Positions 34,218 through 43,991 of a DNA stretch of 64,000 nucleotides are shown piece after piece. The stretch comes from RGIG4576 sp964536025 (lineage in GTDB: Bacteria > Bacteroidota > Bacteroidia > Bacteroidales > Muribaculaceae): NCBI GenBank assembly GCA_964536025.1, contig CAZHXA010000002.1:1-64000 (forward strand), written 5' to 3'. The notes beneath the pieces are model-generated. The model was not told the origin of the DNA. It saw nothing but the letters and a program-made list of their open reading frames with translations, and did no database searches. Both the position numbers and the translations under genes were made by a program. Position 1 is the stretch's first letter. Each line of letters starts with the position of its first letter.

Positions 34218-35840
34218 ATGAGCGTGACACACGGAAAACAATATGACGTGATAGTTATAGGCGGTGGTGCGACAGGTGCCGGAACTGCTAGAGATTGTGC
34301 CAAGCGAGGATTGAAAACTTTGCTTTTGGAACGATTTGACTTGACTAACGGTGCAACAGGTCGCAATCACGGGCTTCTTCATAGTGGAGCAAGATATGCT
34401 GTAACCGATGGCGAATCGGCTCGCGAGTGTATAGAAGAAAATATGTTGTTACGCAAAATTGCAAGCCATTGCGTGGAAGAAACCGACGGCTTGTTTATAA
34501 CTCTTCCCGAAGACGACCTTGCTTATCAAGCGAAATTTGTGGAATCTTGTACAGCTGCAGGAATAAGAGCTGAGATAATAGACCCCAAAGAGGCTAAAAT
34601 ACTCGAACCTGCGGTGAATCCCTCATTAATAGGAGCGGTGAGAGTGCCCGATGGTGCTGTTGACCCGTTCCGCTTGACTATGGCTAATGCTCTTGATGCA
34701 AAATTGCATGGAGCAGAACTTCTTACTTATCACGAAGTAACTTCTCTGATAATAGAAAATACTACGGTGGTAGGAGTGGAAGCCATAAACCACAAGACGA
34801 AAGAAAAATGTAAATTCTATGCCAATATAACCATAAATGCAGCCGGCATTTGGGGACATAATGTTGCCGAAAAAGCAGGAATCACTGTGAGAATGTTCCC
34901 GGCAAAGGGTGCGTTGCTTGTTTTCGGTCATCGTGTGAATAATATGGTGATTAATCGTTGCCGTAAGCCTGCCGATGCCGATATATTGGTTCCCGGTGAT
35001 ACCGTGTGTGTGATAGGAACAACTTCCACACGAGTTCCTTTTGAAGAAGTTGACGATATGCGAGTTACTCGAGAAGAAGTAGATGTGCTTATGCGTGAAG
35101 GCGAAATGCTTGCACCGTCATTGGCAACCACACGCATCTTGAGAGCTTACGCAGGTGTGCGTCCATTGGTGGCATCTGATAATGACCCTTCCGGACGAAG
35201 TATAAGTCGAGGTATTGTGTGCCTTGACCATGAAAAGCGTGATGGCTTGGCAGGTTTTATAACCATTACCGGAGGCAAGTTGATGACTTATCGCTTAATG
35301 GCTGAATGGGCTACCAATCTTGCTTGCGAAAAACTTGGAAACACTGAGAAATGTCGCACAGCTGTAGATTGCTTGCCTGGTTCTACCGGAAGCACCGAAA
35401 CCGAATATGAAGGAAAGATCGCTCACAAGGCTGCACAATATCGCCATGGAAACTTTGCCGATAAAATACCTTCAAACGATAAATATGACGATTCGCTCGT
35501 TTGTGAGTGCGAAGGAGTGACCGCAGGTGAAATAAATTATGCAATTGATAATCTACATATAGAAAAAATAGTAAATTTGCGTAGAAGAACCCGCGTAGGT
35601 ATGGGTACTTGTCAAGGAGGTCTTTGTGCATGTCGTGCAGCAGGGCTAATGGTTAAAGCTCACGGATGTGCGGATAGAGCAAAAGCCGATATGGCAGACT
35701 TTATACAAGAACGCTGGAAAGGAATGTCTTCGATTGCATGGGGCGATACCATGAATGAAGCACAATTTATGTCGTGGATTTATGAAGGCTTATGTGGATT
35801 GAGCAAAGAGTTAAACAATAAAACAGAAGAATCGCAATGA
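34218..35840 (+). CDS. glpA: Anaerobic glycerol-3-phosphate dehydrogenase subunit A
   Basis: A 540-residue FAD enzyme oxidising glycerol-3-phosphate to dihydroxyacetone phosphate. N-terminal VIVIGGGATGAGTARDCAKRG is the FAD loop, and GRNHGLLHSGARY matches the GlpA/GlpD active-site region. The C-terminal domain has CECEGVTAGEI and GTCQGGLCACRA, a BFD-like [2Fe-2S] cluster site seen in GlpA but not GlpD. It works with GlpB and the membrane anchor GlpC, feeding electrons to the menaquinone pool. Its stop overlaps the glpB start (ATGA). First gene of the operon. Confidence 0.93.
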   Translation: MSVTHGKQYDVIVIGGGATGAGTARDCAKRGLKTLLLERFDLTNGATGRNHGLLHSGARYAVTDGESARECIEENMLLRKIASHCVEETDGLFITLPEDDLAYQAKFVESCTAAGIRAEIIDPKEAKILEPAVNPSLIGAVRVPDGAVDPFRLTMANALDAKLHGAELLTYHEVTSLIIENTTVVGVEAINHKTKEKCKFYANITINAAGIWGHNVAEKAGITVRMFPAKGALLVFGHRVNNMVINRCRKPADADILVPGDTVCVIGTTSTRVPFEEVDDMRVTREEVDVLMREGEMLAPSLATTRILRAYAGVRPLVASDNDPSGRSISRGIVCLDHEKRDGLAGFITITGGKLMTYRLMAEWATNLACEKLGNTEKCRTAVDCLPGSTGSTETEYEGKIAHKAAQYRHGNFADKIPSNDKYDDSLVCECEGVTAGEINYAIDNLHIEKIVNLRRRTRVGMGTCQGGLCACRAAGLMVKAHGCADRAKADMADFIQERWKGMSSIAWGDTMNEAQFMSWIYEGLCGLSKELNNKTEESQ

Positions 35841-37078
35841 AATTTGATACTATCATAATAGGAGGCGGATTAAGCGGGTTGGCTTGCGGTATCAGCCTTG
35901 CCGAACAAGGCAAACGTTGTGCTATTGTTTCGAGTGGTCAAAGTGCGTTGCATTTTTTCGGCGGTTCGTTTGATTTATTGGGCTATACCGGTAATCAAGA
36001 CGTCAAGTCGCCCATCGATGCTTTGTCTTCATTGAATCCGGAGCATCCTTATTCTCTCGTAGGAACTGAAAATGTTAAACGTTTGTCTGGCGAAGTGCCT
36101 TCATTCTTGAAGAAAGCGGGAGTGAATGTAACAGGAAATAATGCGGTAAATCATAGCAGATTAACTCCGCTTGGTACATTGCGACCCACATGGCTTACGC
36201 TTGAAGAGTATATTTCGGTAGAAGATGTAGAATCGTTGAAAGGCAAAAAGATATTGTTACTAAATGTAGCAGGTTATCTTGATTTGCCTATTAAATTCAT
36301 CGTTGCAGGTCTTGAAAAAATGGGTGTAGTGTGCAACGTTGCCCATTTTACTTTACCCGAACTTGAAAATCGACGTGAAAACGCAAGCGAAATGCGTTCT
36401 ATCAATATAGCTAAGACCGTAGAAACCGCCGGTATAGAAAAAGTGGCTGAAGCAATCAATAGCAAATGCGAAAACCAAGATTTAGTGCTTCTTCCTGCAG
36501 TTTTCGGCTGGAAAAGCAATGAACAAGTCGAGAAATTGAAGCAATTGACTAATTGTGAAATAAAATTGGTTGCAACATTACCTCCATCAGTACCGGGAGT
36601 GCGTTTGCAAGGTCTTTTGAACAATTATTTCCGTTCGTTAGGCGGTGTAATCTTATCGGGCGACACCGTTGAGGGCGGAGTTCTGGAAAATGATAAAATC
36701 CAATGGGTTACTACTCATAACCTTGCCGATGAAAAACTTATTGCCGATGATTATGTCCTTGCAACAGGTAACTTTTTCGGTCATGGTGTGGCAGGAGCAC
36801 CCAATGAGATATATGAACCTGTTTTCGGGCTTGATGTGAATGCCGTAAGCGATAGGGGAGAATGGTATAAAGAACAATTCTTTGAAGAACAGCCCTATAT
36901 GCGTTTCGGAGTGGCAACCGATGCCGGTTTTAAGGCTCGAAAAGGTGGAAAAACTGTAGAAAATTTGTATGTAGCAGGGTCTGTGTTAAGCGGAGCCAAT
37001 CAAATAAAAGAAGCTTCAATGGGAGGCTTGTCGATAATAACTGGTCTTCGTGTGGCTGAATTGATTAAAAAAGGATGA
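35837..37078 (+). CDS. glpB: Anaerobic glycerol-3-phosphate dehydrogenase subunit B
   Basis: A 413-residue flavoprotein subunit. TIIIGGGLSGLACGISLAEQG is the dinucleotide fold; SGQSALHFFGGSFDLLG is characteristic of GlpB; the C-terminal NLYVAGSVLSGANQIKEASMGGLSI is typical of the FAD-dependent family. It transfers electrons from GlpA toward GlpC at the inner face of the membrane. Four-base overlaps with both neighbours (ATGA) indicate coupled translation of the three subunits. Confidence 0.92.
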   Translation: MKFDTIIIGGGLSGLACGISLAEQGKRCAIVSSGQSALHFFGGSFDLLGYTGNQDVKSPIDALSSLNPEHPYSLVGTENVKRLSGEVPSFLKKAGVNVTGNNAVNHSRLTPLGTLRPTWLTLEEYISVEDVESLKGKKILLLNVAGYLDLPIKFIVAGLEKMGVVCNVAHFTLPELENRRENASEMRSINIAKTVETAGIEKVAEAINSKCENQDLVLLPAVFGWKSNEQVEKLKQLTNCEIKLVATLPPSVPGVRLQGLLNNYFRSLGGVILSGDTVEGGVLENDKIQWVTTHNLADEKLIADDYVLATGNFFGHGVAGAPNEIYEPVFGLDVNAVSDRGEWYKEQFFEEQPYMRFGVATDAGFKARKGGKTVENLYVAGSVLSGANQIKEASMGGLSIITGLRVAELIKKG

Positions 37079-38316
37079 CGATGGAAAAGGAACGTTACAG
37101 CATAAGCAAGGATAATTTTGAACAGTGCTTAAAATGTACTGTGTGTACGGTTTACTGCCCCGTTTCATCGGTAAATCCGTTATATCCCGGACCGAAACAA
37201 GCAGGTCCCGACGGTGAACGTATGCGATTGAAAGATAAGGCTTTTTTTGATGAAATGCTTAAAATGTGTTTGAATTGCAAACGTTGTGAGGTGGCTTGTC
37301 CTTCGGGTGTTAAAATAGGTGATATTATTCAACGTGCCCGCATGGAATATGGACCTAAAAAGGTGAAATTCCGTGATGTAATGCTTGCCAATACCGATTT
37401 CGTAGGAACAATGGCAACTCTTGTGGCTCCTATTACAAATTTTGCTTTGGGAATGAAACCGGTGAAGCTTGTAATGGATAAAGTGTTGGCAATCGACCAT
37501 CATCGCACGTTCCCTAAATATTCAGGAATGAAATTTGAAACCTGGTTTAAGCGTAAAGTCGTAGCAAGTCAGGTGCAATATAAAAATCAAGTAAGTTATT
37601 TCCATGGTTGCTATGTGAATTATAATTATCCTAAACTTGGTCAAGACTTGGTAAAAGTCATGAATGCATTAGGATATGGCGTTAATTTGCTTGAAAAGGA
37701 AAAATGCTGTGGGGTGGCTCTTATGTCCAACGGCTTGATTTCACAAGCTACAAAACAAGCCAAGCAAAACATGTCTTCTATAAGAAAAGCCGGCAATGTG
37801 GTATTGACTACATCTTCAACTTGCACATTTACGATGAGGGATGAATATCCTCATTTGCTTAATGTGGACAATGATGATATAAGAGACAACATCACTCTTG
37901 CCACTCGTTTTATTTACCGACTTTTGGAAGATGGCAAAGTAAAAATAGCTTTTAAGAAAGATTATAAAGCACGCATTGCTTATCAAACTGCTTGCCACAT
38001 GGAAAAAATGGGTTGGAAAATTTATTCAATCTCATTATTGAAAATGATTCCTGGAGTAGACTTGGTTGAATTAGATTCCCAATGTTGCGGTATAGGTGGC
38101 ACTTACGGTTTCAAAAAAGAAAATTATGAAACATCGCAGAAGATAGGAGCCTCATTGTTTAAGCAAATCGAGGAATCGGGTGTGGACTTTGTGGTAACCG
38201 ATTGTGAAACGTGTAAATGGCAGGTGGAAATGAGTACTACCAAGAAAGTATTTAACCCAATATCGGTGCTTGCCGATGCTATAGATGTTGAAGAAACCAT
38301 TAAACTTAATCGCTAA
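37075..38316 (+). CDS. glpC: Anaerobic glycerol-3-phosphate dehydrogenase subunit C
   Basis: A 413-residue iron-sulfur subunit. Two 4Fe-4S motifs, CLKCTVCTVYCP and CLNCKRCEVACP, occupy the first ~80 residues. Two CCG domains follow, with CCGVALMSNG and CCGIGGTYGFKKENY, as in heterodisulfide-reductase-like electron carriers. It anchors the GlpAB dimer to the membrane and passes electrons to quinone. The ATG overlapping glpB is used; an ATG two codons later (37081) is equally possible. Confidence 0.92.
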   Translation: MTMEKERYSISKDNFEQCLKCTVCTVYCPVSSVNPLYPGPKQAGPDGERMRLKDKAFFDEMLKMCLNCKRCEVACPSGVKIGDIIQRARMEYGPKKVKFRDVMLANTDFVGTMATLVAPITNFALGMKPVKLVMDKVLAIDHHRTFPKYSGMKFETWFKRKVVASQVQYKNQVSYFHGCYVNYNYPKLGQDLVKVMNALGYGVNLLEKEKCCGVALMSNGLISQATKQAKQNMSSIRKAGNVVLTTSSTCTFTMRDEYPHLLNVDNDDIRDNITLATRFIYRLLEDGKVKIAFKKDYKARIAYQTACHMEKMGWKIYSISLLKMIPGVDLVELDSQCCGIGGTYGFKKENYETSQKIGASLFKQIEESGVDFVVTDCETCKWQVEMSTTKKVFNPISVLADAIDVEETIKLNR

Positions 38317-38349
38317 ACTATTTAACTTGAATAATAAAATAACTTTATC

Positions 38350-39831
38350 ATGGAAAAAGAATCGATATACGGCTCAATGAGTCCTGAAACAGTAAAAAAA
38401 TTCAAATCATGGCAGATGCGTACCATCGTGGTGTCAATGATTGGTTATGCGATTTTCTATTTTGTGAGAAAAAACTTCTCTATTGCCATGCCGGGTCTTA
38501 CTGCTGAATTTGGTATTTCAAATACCAGTTTCGGTATAGTAATTGCCATAGGTTCGGTAGTATATGGTTTATCTCGATTTATTAACGGATTTATAGTAGA
38601 TAAGTATAGTTCCAAAGCTATTATGGCTCTTGGATTATTGCTTTGTGCGGCGTCCAACCTTGCTTTTGGCTTCGGGTATGATTTAAGTTACGCCATTACA
38701 GGAGTAGCTCAAGGTCCGCAAGTAGTGAATATGCTTATCATGATAATGGGGGTTACAATAGTATTAAATCAATATTTTCAAGGTTTCGGTTATCCACCGT
38801 GTGCTCGTTTGCTACCTCAATGGATTCATCCATCAGAACTTGCCACCAAAATGTCTATTTGGAACACCTCTCACTCTATAGGTGCATCTCTTGCAGTAGT
38901 GGTTTGTGGTTACATAATGGGACATTTGGGAACCGATATGAGTAATAATCCTGAGGTTATCGCAACCATTGCTGCCAATTTGAATGTAGACCCGTCAACT
39001 ACCGAAGGTCTTAACAAAGTGCTTCAATATGCTAAACATATAGGAGCTTGGAAATGGTGTTTCTGGATGCCTGCCGGTCTTGCGGTGTTGGGAGCTGTTT
39101 GGTTGTATGTGGGATTGAAAGATGACCCTAAATCGGTAGGTTTGCCTGATTTGCCCGATACAAAGACAAGCAAGGATTCCGACAGTAAAGATAAAGTCTC
39201 TCAATCGGCTTTTTTGAAACACATGGTATGGAAAAACCGTTGGGTCTGGACTCTTTCAATAGCCAATGTTTTCGTTTATGTGTTGCGTATGGGCGTACTT
39301 GATTGGGGTCCTAAGTTCTTGACCGAAGATCGTGGAATGAACATTAAAAGTGCTGCTTGGGTAGTTGCAATATTTGAAATCACTGCAATCGTAGGTACTA
39401 TTTTTGCAGGATGGGCTACTGATAAAATATTTAAAGGAAAAGCTCACCGCATGTGCTTGATATGTATGGTGGGAGCTGTAGTGTTCCTTGGAGCGTTTGC
39501 ATTGCTTCCTAATGTGCATATTGCCGTTTCAACCACATTCTTGGCTATGGGAGGATTCTTTATCTACGGTCCTCAAGCCTTGATAGGAATTGCTTCAGCC
39601 AATCAAGCTACAAAAGAAGCTTCAGCTACAGCCAACGGTCTTGCCGGTGTGCTTGGTTACATTGGTTCGGCTCTATCGGCTATCGGTATAGGTCTTATTG
39701 CCGATAATTTCGGTTGGGATTGGGTATTTGTAACATTCATCGTAGTAGGTCTTATAGGAGCTTTGGTATTCTTGACAATGTGGCAAGCTCCTCGTGACGG
39801 TTACAAACGTTCACTTGAAATAAAAAAATAA
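38350..39831 (+). CDS. glpT: Glycerol-3-phosphate antiporter-like MFS transporter
   Basis: A 493-residue, 12-helix transporter of the organophosphate:phosphate antiporter family (GlpT/UhpT/UhpC). Key features are FVRKNFSIAMPGL, with the Arg that binds phosphate in GlpT-like proteins, GLSRFINGFIVDKYSSK, PCARLLPQW and WNTSHSIGASL. It probably imports glycerol-3-phosphate in exchange for phosphate, supplying the dehydrogenase encoded just upstream (34-nt gap). No glpK or glpF is in the window, so imported glycerol-3-phosphate may be the main substrate of this locus. A hexose-phosphate specificity is the alternative. Confidence 0.85.
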   Translation: MEKESIYGSMSPETVKKFKSWQMRTIVVSMIGYAIFYFVRKNFSIAMPGLTAEFGISNTSFGIVIAIGSVVYGLSRFINGFIVDKYSSKAIMALGLLLCAASNLAFGFGYDLSYAITGVAQGPQVVNMLIMIMGVTIVLNQYFQGFGYPPCARLLPQWIHPSELATKMSIWNTSHSIGASLAVVVCGYIMGHLGTDMSNNPEVIATIAANLNVDPSTTEGLNKVLQYAKHIGAWKWCFWMPAGLAVLGAVWLYVGLKDDPKSVGLPDLPDTKTSKDSDSKDKVSQSAFLKHMVWKNRWVWTLSIANVFVYVLRMGVLDWGPKFLTEDRGMNIKSAAWVVAIFEITAIVGTIFAGWATDKIFKGKAHRMCLICMVGAVVFLGAFALLPNVHIAVSTTFLAMGGFFIYGPQALIGIASANQATKEASATANGLAGVLGYIGSALSAIGIGLIADNFGWDWVFVTFIVVGLIGALVFLTMWQAPRDGYKRSLEIKK

Positions 39832-39874
39832 AAAATATCAAATCTTTTCATAATAAGAAAATAAGATATTGAAT

Positions 39875-40747
39875 ATGGCAGAATTTGATAAATACATGTC
39901 GCCTATGAGCGAAGAGCAAATGATGAAGGCTTGTGCCAAAATCAAGCATGTTGCACTCGACATGGATGGTACTATATACATGGGTTCAACTTTGTTCCCA
40001 TTCACCAAGAATTTTTTGAAAAGATTGTCGGATAATGGTATCAGTTATTCGTTCTTGACTAATAACCCTACCAAAAGCATACCCGATTATTTGAAGAAAT
40101 TGAAAGGCTTGGGTATAGATGCCACACCTGAAGAAATGTACACAACTGCAGTTGCTACTATTGATTATATCAAGCAAAATCACCCTGATGCAAAACGCTT
40201 CTTTGTACTTGGTACTCCAAGTATGATCAAGGAGTTTGAAGATGCCGGTTTTGAAATGACTGCCGATGATCCTGCCGATCGTCCCGATATACTTGTTGTA
40301 GCATTTGATATGACATTGTGCTATTCTCGTCTTTGCAGAGCTGCATGGTGGGCTTCACAAGGTATAAAATACATTGCTACCAATCCCGACCGCGTGTGTC
40401 CTACCGACCAAGAGGTGGTGCTTGTGGATTGCGGTTCAATGTGCAAGTGTATAGAACATGCAACAGGACGCGTACCCGACATAGTGATAGGAAAGCCTAA
40501 TCCTGATATGTTGAAATGTATTCAAACAAAATACGGCATGGCACCCGATGAAGTGGCTATGTGCGGTGACCGCATTTATACCGATGTGGCAACAGCTCAA
40601 AATGCAGGTTCGCTCGGTGTTTTGGTGCTATCGGGAGAAACTACTCTTGACACAGCACTCAATTCCAATCCGCAGCCCGATATAACAGCATTGAATATCG
40701 AGGAATTCGGTAAACTATTGCTTAAATCGCGAGGTGTTGAATATTGA
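39875..40747 (+). CDS. NagD-like HAD superfamily IIA phosphatase
   Basis: A 290-residue cytoplasmic hydrolase. Motif I is LDMDGTIYMGSTLFPF with nucleophile Asp; motif II is SFLTNNPTKS; the C2 cap covers ~90-200; VIGKPNPDML and MCGDRIYTDVATAQNAG are motifs III and IV. Members dephosphorylate small sugar or polyol phosphates, including glycerol-3-phosphate in some organisms. Placement directly after glpT (43 nt) suggests control of glycerol-3-phosphate or a by-product. The ATG at 39875 is preferred to the TTG two codons upstream. Confidence 0.85.
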   Translation: MAEFDKYMSPMSEEQMMKACAKIKHVALDMDGTIYMGSTLFPFTKNFLKRLSDNGISYSFLTNNPTKSIPDYLKKLKGLGIDATPEEMYTTAVATIDYIKQNHPDAKRFFVLGTPSMIKEFEDAGFEMTADDPADRPDILVVAFDMTLCYSRLCRAAWWASQGIKYIATNPDRVCPTDQEVVLVDCGSMCKCIEHATGRVPDIVIGKPNPDMLKCIQTKYGMAPDEVAMCGDRIYTDVATAQNAGSLGVLVLSGETTLDTALNSNPQPDITALNIEEFGKLLLKSRGVEY

Positions 40748-40831
40748 AACAAATAAAACTATTAATCGAGATAAATATTTATTTACTAACCGTTTAAAAA
40801 CTATTTTTTAAACATTAAAAATTTAAATGAC

Positions 40832-41935
40832 ATGAAAAAAACTTTAGCATTTGTATTAGGTCTTGCGATAGCAACTCCTATGTTTGCAACTGAAGTTGCT
40901 GAACCGGAAGCAGCTCCTGCTCCTCAAAATTCAGTAGAACAAATTTTGGCTAAACTGCCGGTAAAAGTTTCCGGTTATTTACAAACAGGTTGGAACTGGA
41001 CCGATAATGGAAACACTTCATCATCATCTTTCCAAGCTAAGCGTCTTCGTCTTATGGTTGACGGTAAAGTAGCAAGTAATGTAGCTTTCCGTTTGCAAAT
41101 CGAAGCGTTCAATGGTATTGCAGGTTCAACTAACGATAACGGACAAAAGAATCTTCAAGTAATGGATGCATTTGCAACATGGAAAATCAAACCTCAATTC
41201 CAAGTTCGTGCAGGTCAATTCTACACTCCTATGGGATTTGAAAACTATGATATTTCTCCAGCTACATTGGAAACTGTAGACTTCTCTAACATTTGTTATC
41301 GTATGGCATGCCGTAACGCAATCGGTTATAATTTCGTAGATTATGGTCGTGACCTTGGTGTTATGTTGATGGGTGATGTTCTTCCTTCAGAAGAAGGTTT
41401 CAATCGTTTGTCTTATAACTTTGCTGTTACTAATGGTTCTCTTCCATGTAAAGATGATAATAATAAGTCAAAAGACATTATTGGAGCATTGACTTACCGT
41501 CCTATTAAGAATTTGATGATTAAGGGTGCTTATAATTGGGGTGAATATTCTAATAATGAAAAAAAATATCTACCAATGAATCGTTTCATTGTAGGTGCAT
41601 GGTATAACAATCCTACAGGTCTTGACCTTCGTGCTGAATTTGGTATGATTAAGAGTGATAAAGGTAATGTAGACGAAAAGGGTGCTTATGTCTTGGCTGC
41701 TTATCACCTTGGAAAATGGCTTCCTGTAGCACGTTGGGATATGTACAAAGACGACAAAAATACAACCACTTTGAATAATTATAATCGTGCTCTTTTAGGC
41801 GTATCTTATGAAGTATGCAAAAACTTCAAGCTACAAGCTAACTATAACCACTCATTCTATAGTAGCAAGGTTGAAAAGGCTAATGGTACCGACGGAGCAG
41901 ACCAAATCCAAATCATGGGTCTATTCAAATTCTAA
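40832..41935 (+). CDS. Outer membrane porin (OprP/OprO-like), glp-linked
   Basis: A 367-residue exported beta-barrel protein with signal peptide TLAFVLGLAIATPMFA. After an N-terminal linker rich in Glu/Pro/Ala the barrel starts at VKVSGYLQTGWNW, followed by amphipathic strands (RLRLMVDGKVASNVAFRLQIE; FQVRAGQFYTPMGFENY) and ends with aromatic Phe (IMGLFKF), as required for BAM recognition. It resembles phosphate-selective porins. Co-orientation with the glp genes, 84 nt downstream of the phosphatase, suggests it admits glycerol-3-phosphate or related anions across the outer membrane. Substrate is inferred from context. Confidence 0.8.
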   Translation: MKKTLAFVLGLAIATPMFATEVAEPEAAPAPQNSVEQILAKLPVKVSGYLQTGWNWTDNGNTSSSSFQAKRLRLMVDGKVASNVAFRLQIEAFNGIAGSTNDNGQKNLQVMDAFATWKIKPQFQVRAGQFYTPMGFENYDISPATLETVDFSNICYRMACRNAIGYNFVDYGRDLGVMLMGDVLPSEEGFNRLSYNFAVTNGSLPCKDDNNKSKDIIGALTYRPIKNLMIKGAYNWGEYSNNEKKYLPMNRFIVGAWYNNPTGLDLRAEFGMIKSDKGNVDEKGAYVLAAYHLGKWLPVARWDMYKDDKNTTTLNNYNRALLGVSYEVCKNFKLQANYNHSFYSSKVEKANGTDGADQIQIMGLFKF

Positions 41936-41981
41936 AAAACGAAACTAATATCATTATTAATTAACTTAAAACTATCGCATT

Positions 41982-42965
41982 ATGAAGAAGTTATTATTTG
42001 CTCTTTCAGCTTTATTGCTTGCTGTAGGCGTAAACGCTCAGCACCTTGGAACAGAGTATCGATTGAAAAAAGTTGTTGAAGTTCCCGGACGTCAAGGAAT
42101 TGCAGCCGATAAGGATTATTTCTATGTATCAGACACTCGTGGTCTATACAAATATGACAAGAATTGGAATCTTGTGAAGAAGAGAGTACAAACTAAGGAA
42201 GATCCATTGTTCCCTAATCCAAAATTGGCTAACCACTTTGGTGATATCGATGTTCATGATGGTAAAATTTATACCGGAAATGAAAAATTTGAATTCGGTC
42301 GTGGTTACAATATTGCAATCTCTGTATATGACGCTAATACATTGGAATGGATTGAAGATATTCCATGGTGTGCTGAATCAGGTCAAGTAGAAGTATCAGG
42401 TCTTGCAGTTGACCGTGATAAAAACATGATTTGGATGAGTGACTGGGTTGATAGCCGTTACGTATATTGCTACAGCTTGGAAACAAAGCAATATTATACT
42501 AAGATGCAATGTCGTCCAATGCCTTACTGGTGTCAAGGTATTTATATTACCGACGGTAAAATGTTGTTTGCTGCCGACGATGGTGAATCAACTTACCACA
42601 TTGCAGATAATATTTACATTGCCGACATTACACAAGTTCCTTTCACAGGCTTGATTAACGGTCAAGAACCTGAAAAGGAAAATCCTTGGAGCGTGAAACT
42701 TGATAAGAATGGTAAACCTGTTATCCGCAAGGGTAAAATCGCAGGTGGTGCTATGGCGGGACGTCTTGAATTGTTCCGTGAAATGCTTGACTTCCGTCGT
42801 GCAGGTGAAATCGAAGGTCTATGCATTGACCCATCTACTGACGATCTTCTTGTATTGAACAACCGTGGTACTCAAATCATTCTTGGTATGTCTCAAGGTC
42901 CGTTCACTAACGAAGGTTACACTAAAGAAATACACGAAGTATACATATATGAAAAAGTTAAATAA
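41982..42965 (+). CDS. Exported propeller-like protein of the glp locus, function unknown
   Basis: A 327-residue protein with signal peptide LLFALSALLLAVGVNAQ. The body has short beta repeats (YFYVSDTRGLYKYDKNW; KNMIWMSDWVDSRYVYCYSLE; DDLLVLNNRGTQIILG) typical of a beta-propeller, and a GEIEGLCIDPSTDD segment like that in esterase/phytase-like propellers. It sits 46 nt after the porin, last in the glp run, so it probably acts in the periplasm or at the cell surface on a glycerol-phosphate compound. A glycerophosphodiester hydrolase or binding protein is a guess; I recognise no catalytic motif. Confidence 0.6.
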   Translation: MKKLLFALSALLLAVGVNAQHLGTEYRLKKVVEVPGRQGIAADKDYFYVSDTRGLYKYDKNWNLVKKRVQTKEDPLFPNPKLANHFGDIDVHDGKIYTGNEKFEFGRGYNIAISVYDANTLEWIEDIPWCAESGQVEVSGLAVDRDKNMIWMSDWVDSRYVYCYSLETKQYYTKMQCRPMPYWCQGIYITDGKMLFAADDGESTYHIADNIYIADITQVPFTGLINGQEPEKENPWSVKLDKNGKPVIRKGKIAGGAMAGRLELFREMLDFRRAGEIEGLCIDPSTDDLLVLNNRGTQIILGMSQGPFTNEGYTKEIHEVYIYEKVK

Positions 42966-43150
42966 GAAGTGATTTCTTATTGACTATTTCAAATTGTGAT
43001 CTTTAGAAATAAAAATGGAATTTTAATTTGGGTAGTGAGGCTTGCACGTGAGTGTAGGCCTTACGTTTTTTATGTGCTGATACAATTTTTGGATAAAATG
43101 TTTTATTGTTGTAATTTTATGGTATTAAAACTAATAAATAGCATTGTTTT

Positions 43151-43813
43151 ATGGGAAACATGAAAGATACTTACGAGTTTCTAAAAGGTCTGGCTGTAAA
43201 CAATAAACGTGAATGGTTTAATGAAAGAAAGACAGAGTACCTTGAGCTGCGTAAATCGTGGGAAAGTGATATAGCACGTCTCATTGGGCTAATGAGCGAA
43301 TATGATGATTCGTTGAAGGGACTGCGTGTTAATGATTGTGCCTATCGCATATACAGAGATATAAGATTCAGTGCCGATAAAAGTCCTTATAAAACTTATT
43401 TTTCGGCTGTATTTGGTCGAAAAGGCAGGAAATGTGTGCAAGCTGCTTGTTATTTGCACATGGAACCGGGAAATTCGGCTTTGCATGCCGGTATTTGGTG
43501 GCCCGAGAGTAGTATTTTATCTCGTCTTCGCAGCGAAATAGATGCAAATATAGAAGAATTTAGGTCTATTCTTGAAAATCCCGATTTTTCATCACGCTTT
43601 ACGTTTTATGGCGATAAATTGAAGGTTGTGCCACGAGGCTACAGTAAGGATAACCCTAATGCCGAATATATAAAAATGAAAGAATATTTGTGTAAAAAAG
43701 AGGTTCCCGACAGCTATTTCTTTTGTGAGAATTGGGTTGAAAAAGTGGCTGAAGATTTTACTTACGTTAAGGATTTTAACACATTTCTTAATTATATCTT
43801 TAATGAGGACTAA
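43151..43813 (+). CDS. DUF2461 family protein
   Basis: A 220-residue cytoplasmic protein of the DUF2461/TIGR02453 family. Recognisable are FLKGLAVNNKREWFNERKTEYL at the N-terminus, YRIYRDIRFSADKSPYKTYFSA in the middle, YLHMEPGNSALHAGIWWPES and PRGYSKDNPNAEYIKMKEY. The biochemical role of the family is not established. It is transcribed alone, upstream of the oxidoreductase operon, with a dyad at 43884-43918 after it. Confidence 0.85.
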   Translation: MGNMKDTYEFLKGLAVNNKREWFNERKTEYLELRKSWESDIARLIGLMSEYDDSLKGLRVNDCAYRIYRDIRFSADKSPYKTYFSAVFGRKGRKCVQAACYLHMEPGNSALHAGIWWPESSILSRLRSEIDANIEEFRSILENPDFSSRFTFYGDKLKVVPRGYSKDNPNAEYIKMKEYLCKKEVPDSYFFCENWVEKVAEDFTYVKDFNTFLNYIFNED

Positions 43814-43883
43814 ATGCCTTTATTAAGCACGTAATTGCAATATTTGTGAAAAACGTACCATGAGAATGACAAAAATGCCCAAA

Positions 43884-43918
43884 AATCGCACTTTTGTGCC
43901 AAAGGTTAAAGTGCGATT
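43884..43918. repeat. 11-bp inverted repeat between DUF2461 gene and oxidoreductase operon
   Basis: AATCGCACTTT / AAAGTGCGATT with a 13-base loop. It is followed by A-runs rather than T-runs on the plus strand, so its role as terminator of the upstream gene or operator of the downstream operon is open. Confidence 0.5.
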
Positions 43919-43958
43919 AAAAAAATGTTAAATACCATATATAAGAAAAACTTTACAA

Positions 43959-43966
43959 TAACTTTG
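43959..43966 (+). promoter_or_regulatory. -7 box of the 2-oxoacid:ferredoxin oxidoreductase operon
   Basis: TAACTTTG, 25 nt upstream of the first ATG (43992). There is no clear TTG at the -33 position. Confidence 0.55.
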
Positions 43967-43991
43967 TGTAGTATAATATTAGAAAAAAGTT

